Origin: Epithemia pelagica
Taxonomy: Eukaryota; Bacillariophyta; Bacillariophyceae; Surirellales; Surirellaceae
NCBI GenBank assembly: GCA_946965045.2
Contig: OX337238.1
Coordinates: forward strand, 62,001-126,000
Length of the DNA stretch: 64,000 bases
Direction: 5' to 3'
Every line of letters starts with the position of its first letter. Position 1 is the first letter of the stretch. Below the pieces are notes generated by a model, which worked only from the letters and a program-made list of their open reading frames with translations, was not told the DNA's origin and did no database searches. Position numbers and translations under genes: made by a program. Positions 41,994-52,709 of this stretch are shown one piece after another.

Positions 41994-42957
41994 TCTTTGG
42001 ATACAGGCAATATAGAGGTGGTGGCGATTGAAATATTGAATAGCTTCCACTTCCAGATTAGACAGCAAGTGGAACAAGTAAGTGTGTAGAGAAGAAGACG
42101 AAAGGCTTGAATAAGATTTTGTCGTTCTTCGTCGCCGACACGAGAGGAACTCTCGTTTCGATTGGTGCTCGTTCCATATCCATGGTGGATGACGACACAT
42201 GACGAAACAGATGTCGACGAGCGAAGAGCGACGAATCTCCATCCGGCGCAACCTGAGCGACTCAAACACGACTGTATTTTCTTTTAGATACTCCTAGCTA
42301 TCGCCTCTCTCGTTCGCCTCTAGCTAGTGGAGCCATAGAGTTGAGTCCAAGTATGGCCAGGAAGCAACCTGCCGACCACGGAACCACTTCCACACCACTC
42401 GGTTGCGGTCGTCCTATCTTTTTTTGGATGATGATTTTCTAAGTTTTGTTGTTAACTTCTAAAAAAGACGAATCTGATCCCTCGTCGTCGTGTGGATGGT
42501 AGTTGACCGTATCATGGTGTGTGCTGTTTCATTGGTTTCCCCCTTTTCTGTTATACTGTGTGTGATTTTTTGGAACGAAAATTTGCAGATCATAATATAC
42601 AAACGTGTGTGAACTGTACAAACAAGTGAATGGTTGGTCGATCGACACAACACACACACACACATGGGACAACCAAGAGCTGGTTTGCCGTATGCATGGT
42701 GTTTTTTTTTTTGAATACTAATTTCCCCCATGGACGTCCAGGACTGTCCTCCTCCTCCTTCTCATGATGACTCTTTGGTGATGACCACTCGAGCGACACA
42801 CACACGTGAGAGTGTCCACCCGCGAGCAGCATCGCAACCAACGGTGCCCCACACAGTGAGGAGGGACATGTCGTTGTGGTTTCTGGTCGCCCAGCAGTAG
42901 TAGATCCAACGAATCTAGCTCCTCTTGTCTTGTCTTGTTATTATTGTTGTTTGTTTG
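41994..42957. other. Intergenic region between family members 1 and 2
   Basis: No supported gene. Contains a CA microsatellite at about 42647-42664 and a T run near 42704. Probably the promoter of member 1 and the 3' region of member 2. Confidence 0.45.
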
Positions 42958-43725
42958 TTATTCCAACACAAAGGTAATGCCTTCCATATCGCAGGATCCA
43001 TCGTAGACACAGAGGACACTGCAGGGCGCTTCATTGTTGGATCGGCCTCGCATGGCGCGAATATCGGCCGCCCGCAAAAAGCAGGACCGGGCTCGCGAAT
43101 TGACATGGACAAACAATTTCGAACAGGCCTGGTCGTTAAAGGATCGGGTACATCGGACTTCGCCCTTGCCGCCGGCAAAGACCGTCATGCTGGATCGTTG
43201 CCATCCCGGTCCGGGCGGCGGCGTACAGGAATCCGTCCCATCGCACGAGACGAGTGTATCCGTTTCAATCGTGGAATCAATACAGGAATGATCGCCCACA
43301 CCACCGCCGCAATAGACATCGTGCGATTTGTAAAAATGCGTTCGTTGACAGGCCATGCTGCCGGTACAATAGACGGCTTCATTGTTGGTAAATTGAGCAA
43401 ATTTGCACGCGACATCGGCCTCGCAATGGACTTTGCGACAATTGCGAATGGTCCAATTTTCACAGGCCGATTTGATTTTGCACCGCAATTCGTCACTCGT
43501 GACATTGTACGACACTCCTCGAGGCATGCGAGACAAGGGTACCGCCTTGCCGGCACTGTCCTTCAACACACACGTCGCTTGCACCGTGGCTGGAGACCAA
43601 ACCGTCCATAATAGTAGCAACCATAGCCATGCCAAACGCAGGCATGACTTGGGAGGGGCCGACCATGACGTTGTTGAGTGCGTGTGGGAGGAGGAAGAGA
43701 ATCTGTGGGGTGAACACCGCTTCAT
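42958..43725 (-). CDS. Secreted 18-cysteine family protein (cluster member 2)
   Basis: 255 residues from ATG 43725. Signal peptide LRLAWLWLLLLWTVWSPATVQA, directly followed by the first conserved Cys. Landmarks: MPRGVSYNV, ACENWTIRNC, NNEAVYCTGSMAC, FYKSHDVYCGGG, CIDSTIETDTLVSC, then GEVRC, DQACSKLFVHV, RSCF, CSVLC and CDMEGITFVLE. 18 cysteines follow the signal peptide, all at family positions. It is compact, without the inserts seen in members 5 and 6 or in the distant copy at 6.7 kb, so it is a good model for the minimal domain (about 205 residues). Confidence 0.87.
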   Translation of the reverse strand: MKRCSPHRFSSSSHTHSTTSWSAPPKSCLRLAWLWLLLLWTVWSPATVQATCVLKDSAGKAVPLSRMPRGVSYNVTSDELRCKIKSACENWTIRNCRKVHCEADVACKFAQFTNNEAVYCTGSMACQRTHFYKSHDVYCGGGVGDHSCIDSTIETDTLVSCDGTDSCTPPPGPGWQRSSMTVFAGGKGEVRCTRSFNDQACSKLFVHVNSRARSCFLRAADIRAMRGRSNNEAPCSVLCVYDGSCDMEGITFVLE

Positions 43726-44865
43726 GGTCTTGTTGGCGAGTCAATGAATTGACAGTAGGGATTTGCCTGGAATGAATCTAAGCTGTACTAGGTAGCGTTC
43801 GCTCTTTTGCTCTTGTGTAGGCTTGTCCAGGGAGTGATTCCACGTGCCAGTGCTCGTTTTCTGGAACGCTTCCGTCGTGGCCAGTAGGAACCTGTGCTTG
43901 TCCAACGGAGGAGGTGCAAGAATCCAACGGTATCGTCCTCGAGACGCTCCTCCTGTGGTTAGTTGTGTGGGCTCTCTCTAGGCTTTTGGAATCGAGTTGT
44001 TGTTGGTCGTTGCTGATTTATCAGCGGGAGAGAAGGTTGCAATACAATGTCCCAAATGGCAATGGAAAGATGTTCGACGAACACGCACCAACTGCAGCGA
44101 ATCTAATGTTGATGGATATGGAAGGAGGAGCAGCAACCGCGAAGATGATGATAGGCCAAAAGAAAAAGGAAAAAGGAAAAAGACATGATAGCTTTTTCCG
44201 TTCGACATGATACTACAAACTCTATAGTACATGGACCTTGTAAAATTAGACATCGTACTACAAACTCTATAGTACATGGACCTTGTAAAATGACAAGAGC
44301 CTTCCGATTCTCTGGAATCTCTGTTCGATGGCATGTTGATTGGCTGATTCTGTGTCGCACCCTGGGATGATCCAGATGCCGTGGCGGTCATCCGGGAGTC
44401 AAAGTGCCGAGTGATTGGATCGTTCGTTCATGACGCACCAAAAACTACCCCCAAACGGACCGTTTCGTTGGATAGCTACTAGTAGAAAGGAAGGAGAGAT
44501 CGAGGAAATCCAAAAAGATGGGGAAACAAAGGGTAAAATAGACCACCGCAATGGATGGATCGATAGAAAGAGCAACAAAAAGTTATAAGAGTAGCAATTT
44601 GAGTTTTGGAGGGTCGGATTCGCAAGGCATTCGTTGGGAATGATAGTCATGGAGTACCACACATAGGGGTGTCGTACTTTCATTTTGTCGTCAAATGAAG
44701 AAACCATAGTCCCAGGTGGTACACCGGTTCCGGTGTGTCGTTGTGTTGTTTGTGGTGATGGAGGGTAGAGTGATCCATTCACTGTACCACTCCGTTGGTA
44801 GTCTTGTTGTTGTTGTTGGTGGTGGTGGTGCGCTGTTGCTGTTTGTAGTATTTGCATGGATTCTC
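43726..44865. other. Intergenic region between family members 2 and 3
   Basis: No supported gene. Contains a 45-bp tandem duplication at 44211-44292. Small frames on both strands look random. Confidence 0.45.
44211..44292. repeat. 45-bp tandem duplication
   Basis: The block TACTACAAACTCTATAGTAC plus ATGGACCTTGTAAAAT occurs at 44211 and again at 44256 with near-perfect identity. Confidence 0.85.
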
Positions 44866-45639
44866 TCATGTTTCAAATCGATCGTCGGGGGCAAATTTGA
44901 TGGAATCGCGATTGCAGGCCGTTTCATTGTTGGTACAAACAACGGCACAGGGTCCCTTGGGGCCGTACAGGTCCATGGAAAAACAGGCTCGTTCGGGTCG
45001 ATCGACAAAGACGACAATGGTTTCACAGGCCGGCAATTCATCGACCGTGGGGACACATCGGACATGACCCTGCGTTCCGGCATAGACATTGAGACCGCCG
45101 TATTTGGCACCAGGTGCCGCACAACTGTGCGAGCCATGACAGAGCACGACGGTATCGGTTTCAATCGTGGCATCGACACAACTCAAGGTGGAATGTTGTC
45201 CCCCACAATTGACATCGTGCGAATTCTTGAAATAGGCTTCTTGACAACTCCGCGAATGCCAACAATTGACAATTTCGTTTTGGTCCAATTCGGCACCCCG
45301 ACAGGATTCGACGCCGCGACACAGCACTTGATGACATTGGGCAATCGTAAAGCCTTGACAGGACCGGCCCTTGTCGCAACGAATTTCATCCTTGAAATTG
45401 TCATTGTTGACATAATAGACACCGTCGGGTAACTTGTCCAAGTCCAGTTGTTGGCCATTGTCATTCCATACTTGACACTTGGCGTGGACCTTGGTGAGAG
45501 TTGGGCCAAGGCAAACGACAACAAGGACAACTTGGAGGAGGATGATTTGCCAATAGCCTCTTGGTTGTTGTCGGTGCCGATAGGATCCAACAGAACGGCT
45601 CCCATTGTTCCTGCTTCTACTCGATTGCATTCGTAACAT
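44866..45639 (-). CDS. Secreted 18-cysteine family protein (cluster member 3)
   Basis: 257 residues from ATG 45639 (or 254 from 45630). Signal peptide YWQIILLQVVLVVVCLGPTL, then KCQVWNDNG. Landmarks: LPDGVYYVN, SCQGFTIAQC, NEIVNCWHSRSC, FKNSHDVNCGG, CVDATIETDTVVLC, GSHSCAAPG, GHVRC, ACETIVVFV, RACF, CAVVC and IKFAPDDRFET. All 18 conserved cysteines are present. The frame is open upstream to 45894, but that extension has no signal-like features. The glycine-aromatic WTI motif is FTI here. Function unknown. Confidence 0.85.
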   Translation of the reverse strand: MLRMQSSRSRNNGSRSVGSYRHRQQPRGYWQIILLQVVLVVVCLGPTLTKVHAKCQVWNDNGQQLDLDKLPDGVYYVNNDNFKDEIRCDKGRSCQGFTIAQCHQVLCRGVESCRGAELDQNEIVNCWHSRSCQEAYFKNSHDVNCGGQHSTLSCVDATIETDTVVLCHGSHSCAAPGAKYGGLNVYAGTQGHVRCVPTVDELPACETIVVFVDRPERACFSMDLYGPKGPCAVVCTNNETACNRDSIKFAPDDRFET

Positions 45640-46865
45640 GATGCTTCTTGAGGAGGAGAAGAATTCGGAATGCCCTGTAGAATTTCCTTCCAAACGGAAT
45701 CCAAGACACGTGATCGAAGTATGCGTTCTTTGAATTTGCCGACACTCACGCCAAGATTCCAAAAATGGATTGTGAGTATCTCTGGGATGCACAGCACGCC
45801 ACAGCGTCAGCCACACAGAACCTCGATCTGGTCGAGTCTTGAGGCTGTTCCGACAGCAGAACAAAACCAATCCGAACACGTGACACGTCATCAATTTACA
45901 TCATCTTGACGTCATATTTCACTTCACAGTTTTTGTCGGCCCTCCATTCCGACAAATCCAGAGCTCAGGATTTGTAGCCCGACAAATCCTGAAATAACAT
46001 TAGAGATAGTGTTATATTTATTCTAGTGTACATGTGGCATACAGAAACTTCCGCCAGGCGTTCTGGACTTCAGCGGCGCGCGTTCGACTCCAACGGTCCC
46101 CCAATCCCTAATGAAGAAGTCCGACTTTCGAATACTTTGGTATTCAATTCCACAGAGTACGTTTGGGGAGCGTTGGGGACCGAAGCGCGGTCTCTCGTTT
46201 TGGTTTTGGTTGTGCTCGAGGATCGAGGATGCGAAAACAGGCCAAATTTGCCAATACGTGCTAGACAAGAGGTAGTTGTAGGAACTGACCAAGAGAGCAA
46301 ACTGCTTGAGAGGAAATTATATCCATATCAGGAGTCTATCTGTTGCTGATTTGATGTCGATGACAAGATGAACCTGAAAGGAACTTTTCTGGAGATTTTC
46401 CATTCCGCCATCCGCTTCATGGGGATAATTCACCATAGGTAATCAATATTCTTTAGAGGTCCTGGCGGAAAGAAAGGTGAGGTTTCCCTCACTCTTCTCC
46501 TTATAATGATGACATACATCATTCCGCATGAGCTTTCTCTCATGTCTTTCATCTTCAATGGTCACGGACAGCTAAACTAGGTAGAGGAGTAGCCACAGAA
46601 TTTATGAAGGTCGAGGGTCGAGGGTCGAGGTGTCTAAAACGCGTCCAATCAGCGACCAAAATGTCACTGACCATGGTTAAGCCAAACTTGTTTTGGGAAC
46701 GAGAACCCCGCAGACTATGGACAACCACAAGAAAAGACACAACAAACTGTTGAAGTCCAAAAGTTGTTCCCAACTCTTCGTTCTATGTATACTCCGCAAT
46801 CATGACAACAGAAACAGACGGGTCACAAAATCGAGAACACTCATTTGAAGGGATATCAACAAATA
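45640..46865. other. Intergenic region between divergent genes
   Basis: Holds the promoters of member 3 (leftwards) and of the transporter gene (rightwards). GACAAATCC occurs in repeated form near 45950-45985. An ATG at 46802 opens a 27-codon frame that could be an alternative or upstream start for the transporter. No gene supported. Confidence 0.45.
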
Positions 46866-48615
46866 ATGGTTCCACACGGCAATGAAGCGGATCCATTATC
46901 CATCTCAAATGGAACTGACTATGGTTCCAGTTTAAGTTCTGGAATGGATGATGATAGCATGACAGATCTCCTCGTTTCAAAGTCATCTGACGACTGTATT
47001 CAGAAGAGTAGGTTGATCATGTTGCCGTCCTGCGTTTATCCTACAAGATACTTGTCCCTCACCTATTCTTGCTTTCTCGAAATTAGAAGAGCCTGCAATT
47101 GGTATGTTGGGAAGCATCGCAATCGCTGTCAATTCGCTGGCTGGTCCGGCAATTCTGCAACTCCCATATCAATATCAACAGTCTGGGCTAATACCTACTA
47201 CGGTATGTGTCGTTTTCGTTGGGATTCTGTCTAGCTATTGCAGCTTGCACATGGCAAATGTGGTGTCGCAAGTTCCTGGGAACCATGACTTTCGTCAAAC
47301 AGTGGAATTCTCAGATCCATTCCGCCTGTTTTGGAACAAATCGGCCTACAACATAACGCAAGTTCTCTTTTTCCTTTGTGCCACCTGCACGAATGTTGCG
47401 GCTATTGTTGATACATCGGAAATGGTTGATTCATTCCTTGGATTTCATTTTCGATCCGTTGGTTTCAATTTTGATGATTTTGCTTTCCAGACATGGTCAC
47501 ATCCTCCATGTTCAAGAAGGGAAGTCAAACAAGGAGTGTGCGAACCATTTGGCGATGGAATGATTTATGGAGACCATATGCTAACATTGGGCTACGTCAT
47601 AACAGCGGTTGTCTTCCTTCCTGTCTGCCTCATGGATCTCAAAGAAAGTGCAATATGGCAAATATAATGATTCACAGTTCTACTGAGTATCTCTGTATAC
47701 TTTTGCCTGGTGTTCTCCGCGGGGGATCTTTCATTGGATCGAGTTTCCTGGTGGGGGCACCAATGGGGAGAAATGTTTGGGGTAATTCTTTTCAATTTCG
47801 GTCTGGTACTTGCCGTCCCGGCTTGGCTTCATGACAAAAAACACAGTGTCTCGGTCAACAAAGTTGTGTATAGAAGTACAACCATCTCGGCGAGTCTATA
47901 CGTAGCTGTGGGTGCTTTGGGTGCCCTCGCAATTCCGAATGTTAATGTGAATATGTTGAATCCAATGATTTCAGGAGCCTTCGGTCCTGGGATTCAATAT
48001 GCAGCCAGTCTCTTTGCGTTCTTCATCATCGGACTGGATATACCGCTTTTCTGCGTCCTTACACGGTACAATCTTACTCACTCTGGTCTCTGCAGTGAGT
48101 GGACTGCAAACCTGATTGTGGTGTGGATCCCATGGTTCACATCTTGGCTACTTTATCAGGGTGATTCCATCGGCGAACTTCTTGATTGGAGTGGCGTTTT
48201 GCTCACATCGGCTATTGCATTCATTCTCCCTCTCTACCTTGCGCTTCGAATTCTTGTCACAACCGACCAGGAAGGTTCAGTCCACATCTATGGGATGCCG
48301 GTGAGCAGAGATCGTCAGATATGGTACCTATATGGAACACTATTCATCGCGTCATGTGCGGTTCTTGCTGCAATTGGAGGACAATTGTCCACGGTACGAG
48401 ACACGCCAGTGTATGAAGATCCGATGGAGTATGAAAATTCCACTCTCTTTTCTAAAGTTCTGGAGCACAACACGCAACACGAGCATCATCATCACCATCA
48501 TCACCACCGCCACAACAAATCGATCCTTCCTGTATTAGACGTTTCAGTGGATGACCAGAATTCCTCTCATTCCCTCTGTCCTATTCTCAACGACACCCAA
48601 ACTTTAGGACTGTAA
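46866..48615 (+). CDS. AAAP-family amino-acid/auxin permease-like transporter with two in-frame stops
   Basis: Exons 46866-47007 and 47087-48615 by a GTAGGT donor and AATTAG acceptor. A hydrophilic N-terminus leads into the first transmembrane helix, with the family's typical GMLGSIAIAVNSLAGPAILQLPYQYQ... start (small-residue unwound helix used in substrate binding in the LeuT-like fold). About 9-11 helices follow; the end is a His-rich tail (HHHHHHHHRH). After LKESAIWQI the frame meets TAA TGA (47665-47670) and then continues in the same frame with FTVLLSISVYFCLVF, exactly where the next helix should be. Removing 47648-47677 (GT...AG, 30 nt) would keep the frame but is very short for an intron and would delete conserved residues. 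So this is either a fresh pseudogene, a sequence error, or an unusual splice. Predicted role: amino-acid transport across the plasma or vacuolar membrane. Confidence 0.7.
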
Positions 48616-48876
48616 CATTTCAATTCCTGCTATAGATAGTCATTAACGTTATAGAAGAAGCCCAGCAACGATACTTCGATCAATTGTTTGCCTTGCTTGG
48701 GATCTCATGCTTCGTTGATGGTTGAAACGTTGGTATCAATAGTGGCAGGGATCGATGGGTGATGCCTTTCCCTTCAAAGAGAAGCAGAGTATCAATAACT
48801 CAGTTCTTACTAATACATGTTGTCCATATTAAACTTTGTCACAACGGCAACACAGTAGATAGTTGTGTGGGATTTG

Positions 48877-49236
48877 CTACACCAGAATCGGAGTCATGGT
48901 AATGTTGTCAACAAACAAATCCCAATCGGAGTCAAAGCCTCGGAAGCCGAACAAGAAATTGCTCCCAAGTGCCATGTCGTCGGAGATAGCAACAACACTC
49001 TCAAACTTGTTGAACTCCTCAGATTGATTTTGTCGTGCTGTCGGAACGGCCTGAGTGTGTAGGTTGTAGCATTTGTGATCACCTCGGCGACAGAGAAAAC
49101 CAGAAGGAGGAGGATCCATGTTATAGTTTGTGTGGAGCCATAACGATCCAATTGGATCTTCGACTTGCGTGCCACAGATTAGCTTCGAACGGCGACATTC
49201 CACGTCCAATCGAAACCCGACACAGTCACAAGTCAC
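48877..49236 (-). CDS. Hypothetical fragment, possibly carbohydrate-binding-like end
   Basis: A 119-codon frame whose end, DDMALGSNFLFGFRGFDSDWDLFVDNITMTPILV in three joined pieces, reads like the last strands of a beta-sandwich (SDDMALGSNFLFGFRG then DLFVDNITM). The upstream part is less convincing, and another frame (49175-48894) has a signal-like segment ITWILLLLVFSVAEV. The two frames may be exons or a frame-broken gene. No family recognised; may be a remnant. Confidence 0.35.
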   Translation of the reverse strand: MTCDCVGFRLDVECRRSKLICGTQVEDPIGSLWLHTNYNMDPPPSGFLCRRGDHKCYNLHTQAVPTARQNQSEEFNKFESVVAISDDMALGSNFLFGFRGFDSDWDLFVDNITMTPILV

Positions 49237-49767
49237 AACCGACGCCCTACAGCCCTTCCATCCGGGACTGATGAGTCACGAATCATCGGCTGAGTCACGG
49301 GAGAGTCGACAGTCGACCATTCTAACTTCAAGAACTTTGGTGCATCATAGCCCACGTTCCTCCGACGACCATGATGTCAATCGTGGGGGGAACGGTAGTT
49401 CTTTGGTTGTGAAGAATCTATTCGTTGGAGAATACTATTGTTACGAGGAGAGGCGATGAAAACCTGCGCCGTCCATAGTTACGAGGAACGTCAAGAGGAC
49501 TTTTGTCCTTGTTTGGTGGTTGTGTTGTTTTGTCGTTTGGGGAGTGCAATAGCAATAATCTAACGTGTCGTCTTGAATGATAAGAATCGGTTGTAAGAAA
49601 GATTTGGGTAGAGCGTAGTATGTAGAGAGTGCATTGATTTGAGGGAGCAGAGTGCTCTCTTCTTCTGGATGTTTGCTGTTTGTAGGGTCTTGATTATTTT
49701 GTCCATTGGTTCTGTTGTGGTTTGAATTCTATGTACTGTTGTTGCCTTGTGTGCAATGTTGTTGTTG
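49237..49767. other. Intergenic, no supported gene
   Basis: Nothing with a domain on either strand. The right part is the expected 3' flank of the minus-strand gene ending at 49768. Confidence 0.45.
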
Positions 49768-50526
49768 TTATTTGTTGCTGACCAAAAAGATGATGGTACT
49801 CAAATCGCAGGATTCGGGTGCGAGACAGACGAGGGCACAGGGACTATTCTGGAGGGTGGTATGGGTTTGACAGGCCCGTTTCTTGTCGGGGACACGAATG
49901 TACATGGATTGACAAGCGACGCCATCGCCGGTATCGTGGGCACACAAGACAGAGCCGGATTTGCCCACGGAAATCATGGGACTCCCATCGCCAATGTCGC
50001 GATTGCGTTCGGCCTCCAAGACTTGTTCCGGCGTTAATTCTTGCGACAATTCCAACGGCGGGGGTCCGCCCGGTAAGGTACAGGAATGGGACCCATGACA
50101 ATGCAAGAGAGTGTCGGTTTCCACGACCGTGTCGACACAGGCATGGGGTGGATCGCCGCACACGACATCGTGCGATTCGTAAAAGGAGGCGCGATGACAC
50201 GCATTCGTGGCTTGACACTTGACTTGTTCGTTGAAGCGAAAGACCGTGTTGAGACAGGCATGGTTGGTCGAACACACAACCTTGTTGCAATTGTGAATCG
50301 TCCAACCTTCGCAAGACGACCACAGATTGCACGTCAATTCATCCTTTTGGACATTGTACCAGACCCCACGGGGCAATTTCTTGAGCGATACCACCTTTTG
50401 GTTGCGATCCCACACTTCGCACTCGGCCGATACCAAGGGAGATGGAACCAACACCAAAAGGGTAGTGGTGGCCGTAAAGAGGACAAATCGAAGACGTTGC
50501 CAGAGGGGAAGGGATGTTCGAGGCAT
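49768..50526 (-). CDS. Secreted 18-cysteine family protein (cluster member 4)
   Basis: 252 residues from ATG 50526. Signal peptide LRFVLFTATTTLLVLVPSPL, cut before ECEVWDRNQK. Landmarks: LPRGVWYNV, SCEGWTIHNC, NEQVKCQATNAC, FYESHDVVCG, CVDTVVETDTLLHC, GSHSCTLPGG, GSVLC, ACQSMYIRVP, RACQT, CALVC and CDLSTIIFLV. All 18 cysteines present. There is a Glu/Leu-rich insert (LELSQELTPEQVLEAE) between cysteines 12 and 13, in the same loop where members 5 and 6 also carry inserts, so that loop is variable. Function unknown. Confidence 0.87.
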   Translation of the reverse strand: MPRTSLPLWQRLRFVLFTATTTLLVLVPSPLVSAECEVWDRNQKVVSLKKLPRGVWYNVQKDELTCNLWSSCEGWTIHNCNKVVCSTNHACLNTVFRFNEQVKCQATNACHRASFYESHDVVCGDPPHACVDTVVETDTLLHCHGSHSCTLPGGPPPLELSQELTPEQVLEAERNRDIGDGSPMISVGKSGSVLCAHDTGDGVACQSMYIRVPDKKRACQTHTTLQNSPCALVCLAPESCDLSTIIFLVSNK

Positions 50527-51327
50527 GAGGATTGGTGATTGTTGGATTGATTAATTGATTGAGACTACAGTCTTTGTTGGGTGAGTTTGTGTTGTCAAAG
50601 AATCGGTCCGTCCGTCTTTGTTCGAGTTCTCCTTTCGCTTTGTGATGTCGACAAAGCGAAGAGTCGTCTAGAATAATACAAAGGGCTCAATGAACAATGG
50701 AGCTGACGGTTCTGGGAATGATGACACACAAGAGGAGAAGCACGGAGAGTAACTGCAATAGGGGCAGCCCTTATCAGACGCGAAGCAGATGGAACTGGAA
50801 CGCGAGAAAAGTTGTGTCAGGTCGAAGAAAAATGAGAGAGAGAGCTGTCCATGATGAAAGTGCGTGGTCGTCCGTCGGTCGTCTCATCAACCGACGCGCG
50901 TGTGTGAAGTTGGATCCAAGAAGACCATGTGGTCCGACGAATCTTGGGTTGTGCGACCAAAGCCAGGCCGGTGCTCTGTCGCAGGGGGAGCCACACGATC
51001 TTGGACTCTTCAAGCATTGTCATAAAGTCTCCAAGTCTCTCGACAGGTTCATCTAGAATCCAGCAAGTGGAAGCATAAATTTAAGAAAAAGCAGAGAGAG
51101 GGGATAACGAGTTGTATTCTAGATTCACTCTAGTTACGTATCGTAGGGAATCCTCCTCCTAGTAGTAGTAAAACTTGTGCTTGTTCGTGTGTGTGCGTGT
51201 GTGTGTCTATCATTGGTGTGTGTCGTTGTTGTTCTTGGTTTGGTTTTGTGTCTGTTTGTGTAATGACGACGCTCCATCCTTGGTCGTAAAAGTCCATCTT
51301 GTACTAGTATTCGTAGTAGTATTCTTC
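50527..51327. other. Intergenic region between family members 4 and 5
   Basis: Promoter of member 4 on the left; 3' flank of member 5 on the right with a GT/TG microsatellite at about 51185-51206. No gene supported. Confidence 0.45.
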
Positions 51328-52197
51328 TCATGTCAAGACGAATCGAATCGTCTTCTTGTCACAAGATCCCGGAGAAATACAGGCCACGGCACAGGGCGTG
51401 TCATCCAACCAGCCCGTTTCGGCCAAACAGGCTCGTTTGCGATTGGGAACATGGACGGCCATGTTGCGACAGGCGGCCGACACGTTATTGTTGGTATGGG
51501 TATAATTAAAGTGAATCGCCGAATGGTCCATGGTTGGAGTGGGATGCGTACATCGAATGTACCCCGTCAAGCCGACATGGGCCACCAGAGAGGGTCGAAT
51601 GACGCGGCGTTTCTTGTTGCTGCTGGACGACAGGGCATCGCTGCGTTTTTGATGCTCCGCGGCAGCGGCCAACTCGGGAGGCCAGGCACAGGCATGGGCG
51701 CCTTGACAACTAATCATGGTATTGCTGTGAATGGTGGCATGCAAACAGGATTGGGGTGGACCAGTGCCGCCGCCATTGTTACCGCCCGAAGTCGATCCAC
51801 AAAAGACATCGTGCGAGGCGACAAATTTGGCATCGAGACAGGCCTGGGAGGCACCGCATTTGACGACTTGATTGTCGTGCAGGGTGGCATTGCGACAGGA
51901 TTGCGACAAACTGCAATCGACCAAGCGACAGGTGGCAATCGTCCAGGCAAAACAAGATTTGAATTGACCACAGGTCAATTCGTCGCGTTGGGCATTGTAC
52001 AGGACACCGGATGGCAAGGGTTTGGCCAAATCCAATTGTTGACCGGCACCATTGCGGACTTGACAGGCCGCCTCAACCCAAAGGGGGACGCTGAAAGTCC
52101 TACCAAGAAGGAGTAGTATCACCACCACAACAGCAGAGAAGAGAGGAGAACCAACCACAGAGAAGGAGGAATGCCATGATGGTCCAAGTCTCTGCAT
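51328..52197 (-). CDS. Secreted 18-cysteine family protein (cluster member 5)
   Basis: 289 residues from ATG 52197, chosen because it gives a good signal peptide (FSAVVVVILLLLGRTFSVPL) just before ACQVRNGAGQ; the frame is open to 52404 but the extra part is not signal-like. Landmarks: LPSGVLYNAQ, SCFAWTIATC, NQVVKCGASQAC, FVASHDVFCG, CLHATIHSNTMISC, GAHACAWPP, GYIRC, ACRNMAVHVP, RACLAE, CAVAC and CDKKTIRFVLT. 18 conserved cysteines. Inserts: a GGNNGGGTG loop between cysteines 9 and 10, a basic Ser/Lys/Arg loop between 12 and 13 and an Asn/His-rich loop between 13 and 14. Divergently arranged with member 6, 512 bp away. Confidence 0.86.
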   Translation of the reverse strand: MQRLGPSWHSSFSVVGSPLFSAVVVVILLLLGRTFSVPLWVEAACQVRNGAGQQLDLAKPLPSGVLYNAQRDELTCGQFKSCFAWTIATCRLVDCSLSQSCRNATLHDNQVVKCGASQACLDAKFVASHDVFCGSTSGGNNGGGTGPPQSCLHATIHSNTMISCQGAHACAWPPELAAAAEHQKRSDALSSSSNKKRRVIRPSLVAHVGLTGYIRCTHPTPTMDHSAIHFNYTHTNNNVSAACRNMAVHVPNRKRACLAETGWLDDTPCAVACISPGSCDKKTIRFVLT

Positions 52198-52709
52198 GGC
52201 CACCAGTTGGTTCGTTGTTCGTGGATTCCTCGTTTCTCCTCGTCGTCGTTTGGATGCATCTTGCCACAACCACCGAAAAAGGACGAAAAGCTGATATCTC
52301 CAACAAAAGATCCTTCGGTGCCAGCAGTCACCGACACCACCGCATTTGCAGATCTTTCTGTGAGGGAACCGACCGAAAAAAATCTTCCAATGGGGGACAT
52401 CCACATCTCGTTGGGCCGGATGGCCGACTGCAGAGTTTGCAGTCTGCTTTCGGGATTCTCAACGTTCTCTTCTTTACGAGCGACCAAAAAAGGTTAGATG
52501 GACAGACCTTTTCGAATCCGGTGACGGACAGACCATGTAGTACTTCGAGGATCTTCCAAAGATATGGTTTTCTGTTTTCTGTTCCATTCCAGGTCAACGT
52601 CATGTCCGACTAGGTTGTCCTCGTCATACGAGCACTACCTAGAAAGACCATTGATACGGCAACACAAGGAGACGAAGAAGAAACACAAATAAGAAGAAGA
52701 AGAAGAAGA
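52198..52709. promoter_or_regulatory. Candidate bidirectional promoter between members 5 and 6
   Basis: 512 bp separate the start of member 5 (leftwards) from that of member 6 (rightwards). No coding frame on either strand is convincing. A GAAGAA run lies just ahead of the member 6 start (52692-52709). No TATA box can be called with confidence; the regulatory role is inferred only from the head-to-head arrangement. Confidence 0.4.

Noticed and set aside
46050-46110. Possible tRNA T-arm (GTTCGACTCC)
   Set aside because: No closing acceptor stem, D-arm or anticodon stem could be built around it; no tRNA was found elsewhere by eye.
47648-47677. Firm call of a 30-nt intron in the transporter
   Set aside because: Other introns in the window are 79-245 nt and the excision would delete residues that look conserved (SAIWQI); kept only as an open option.
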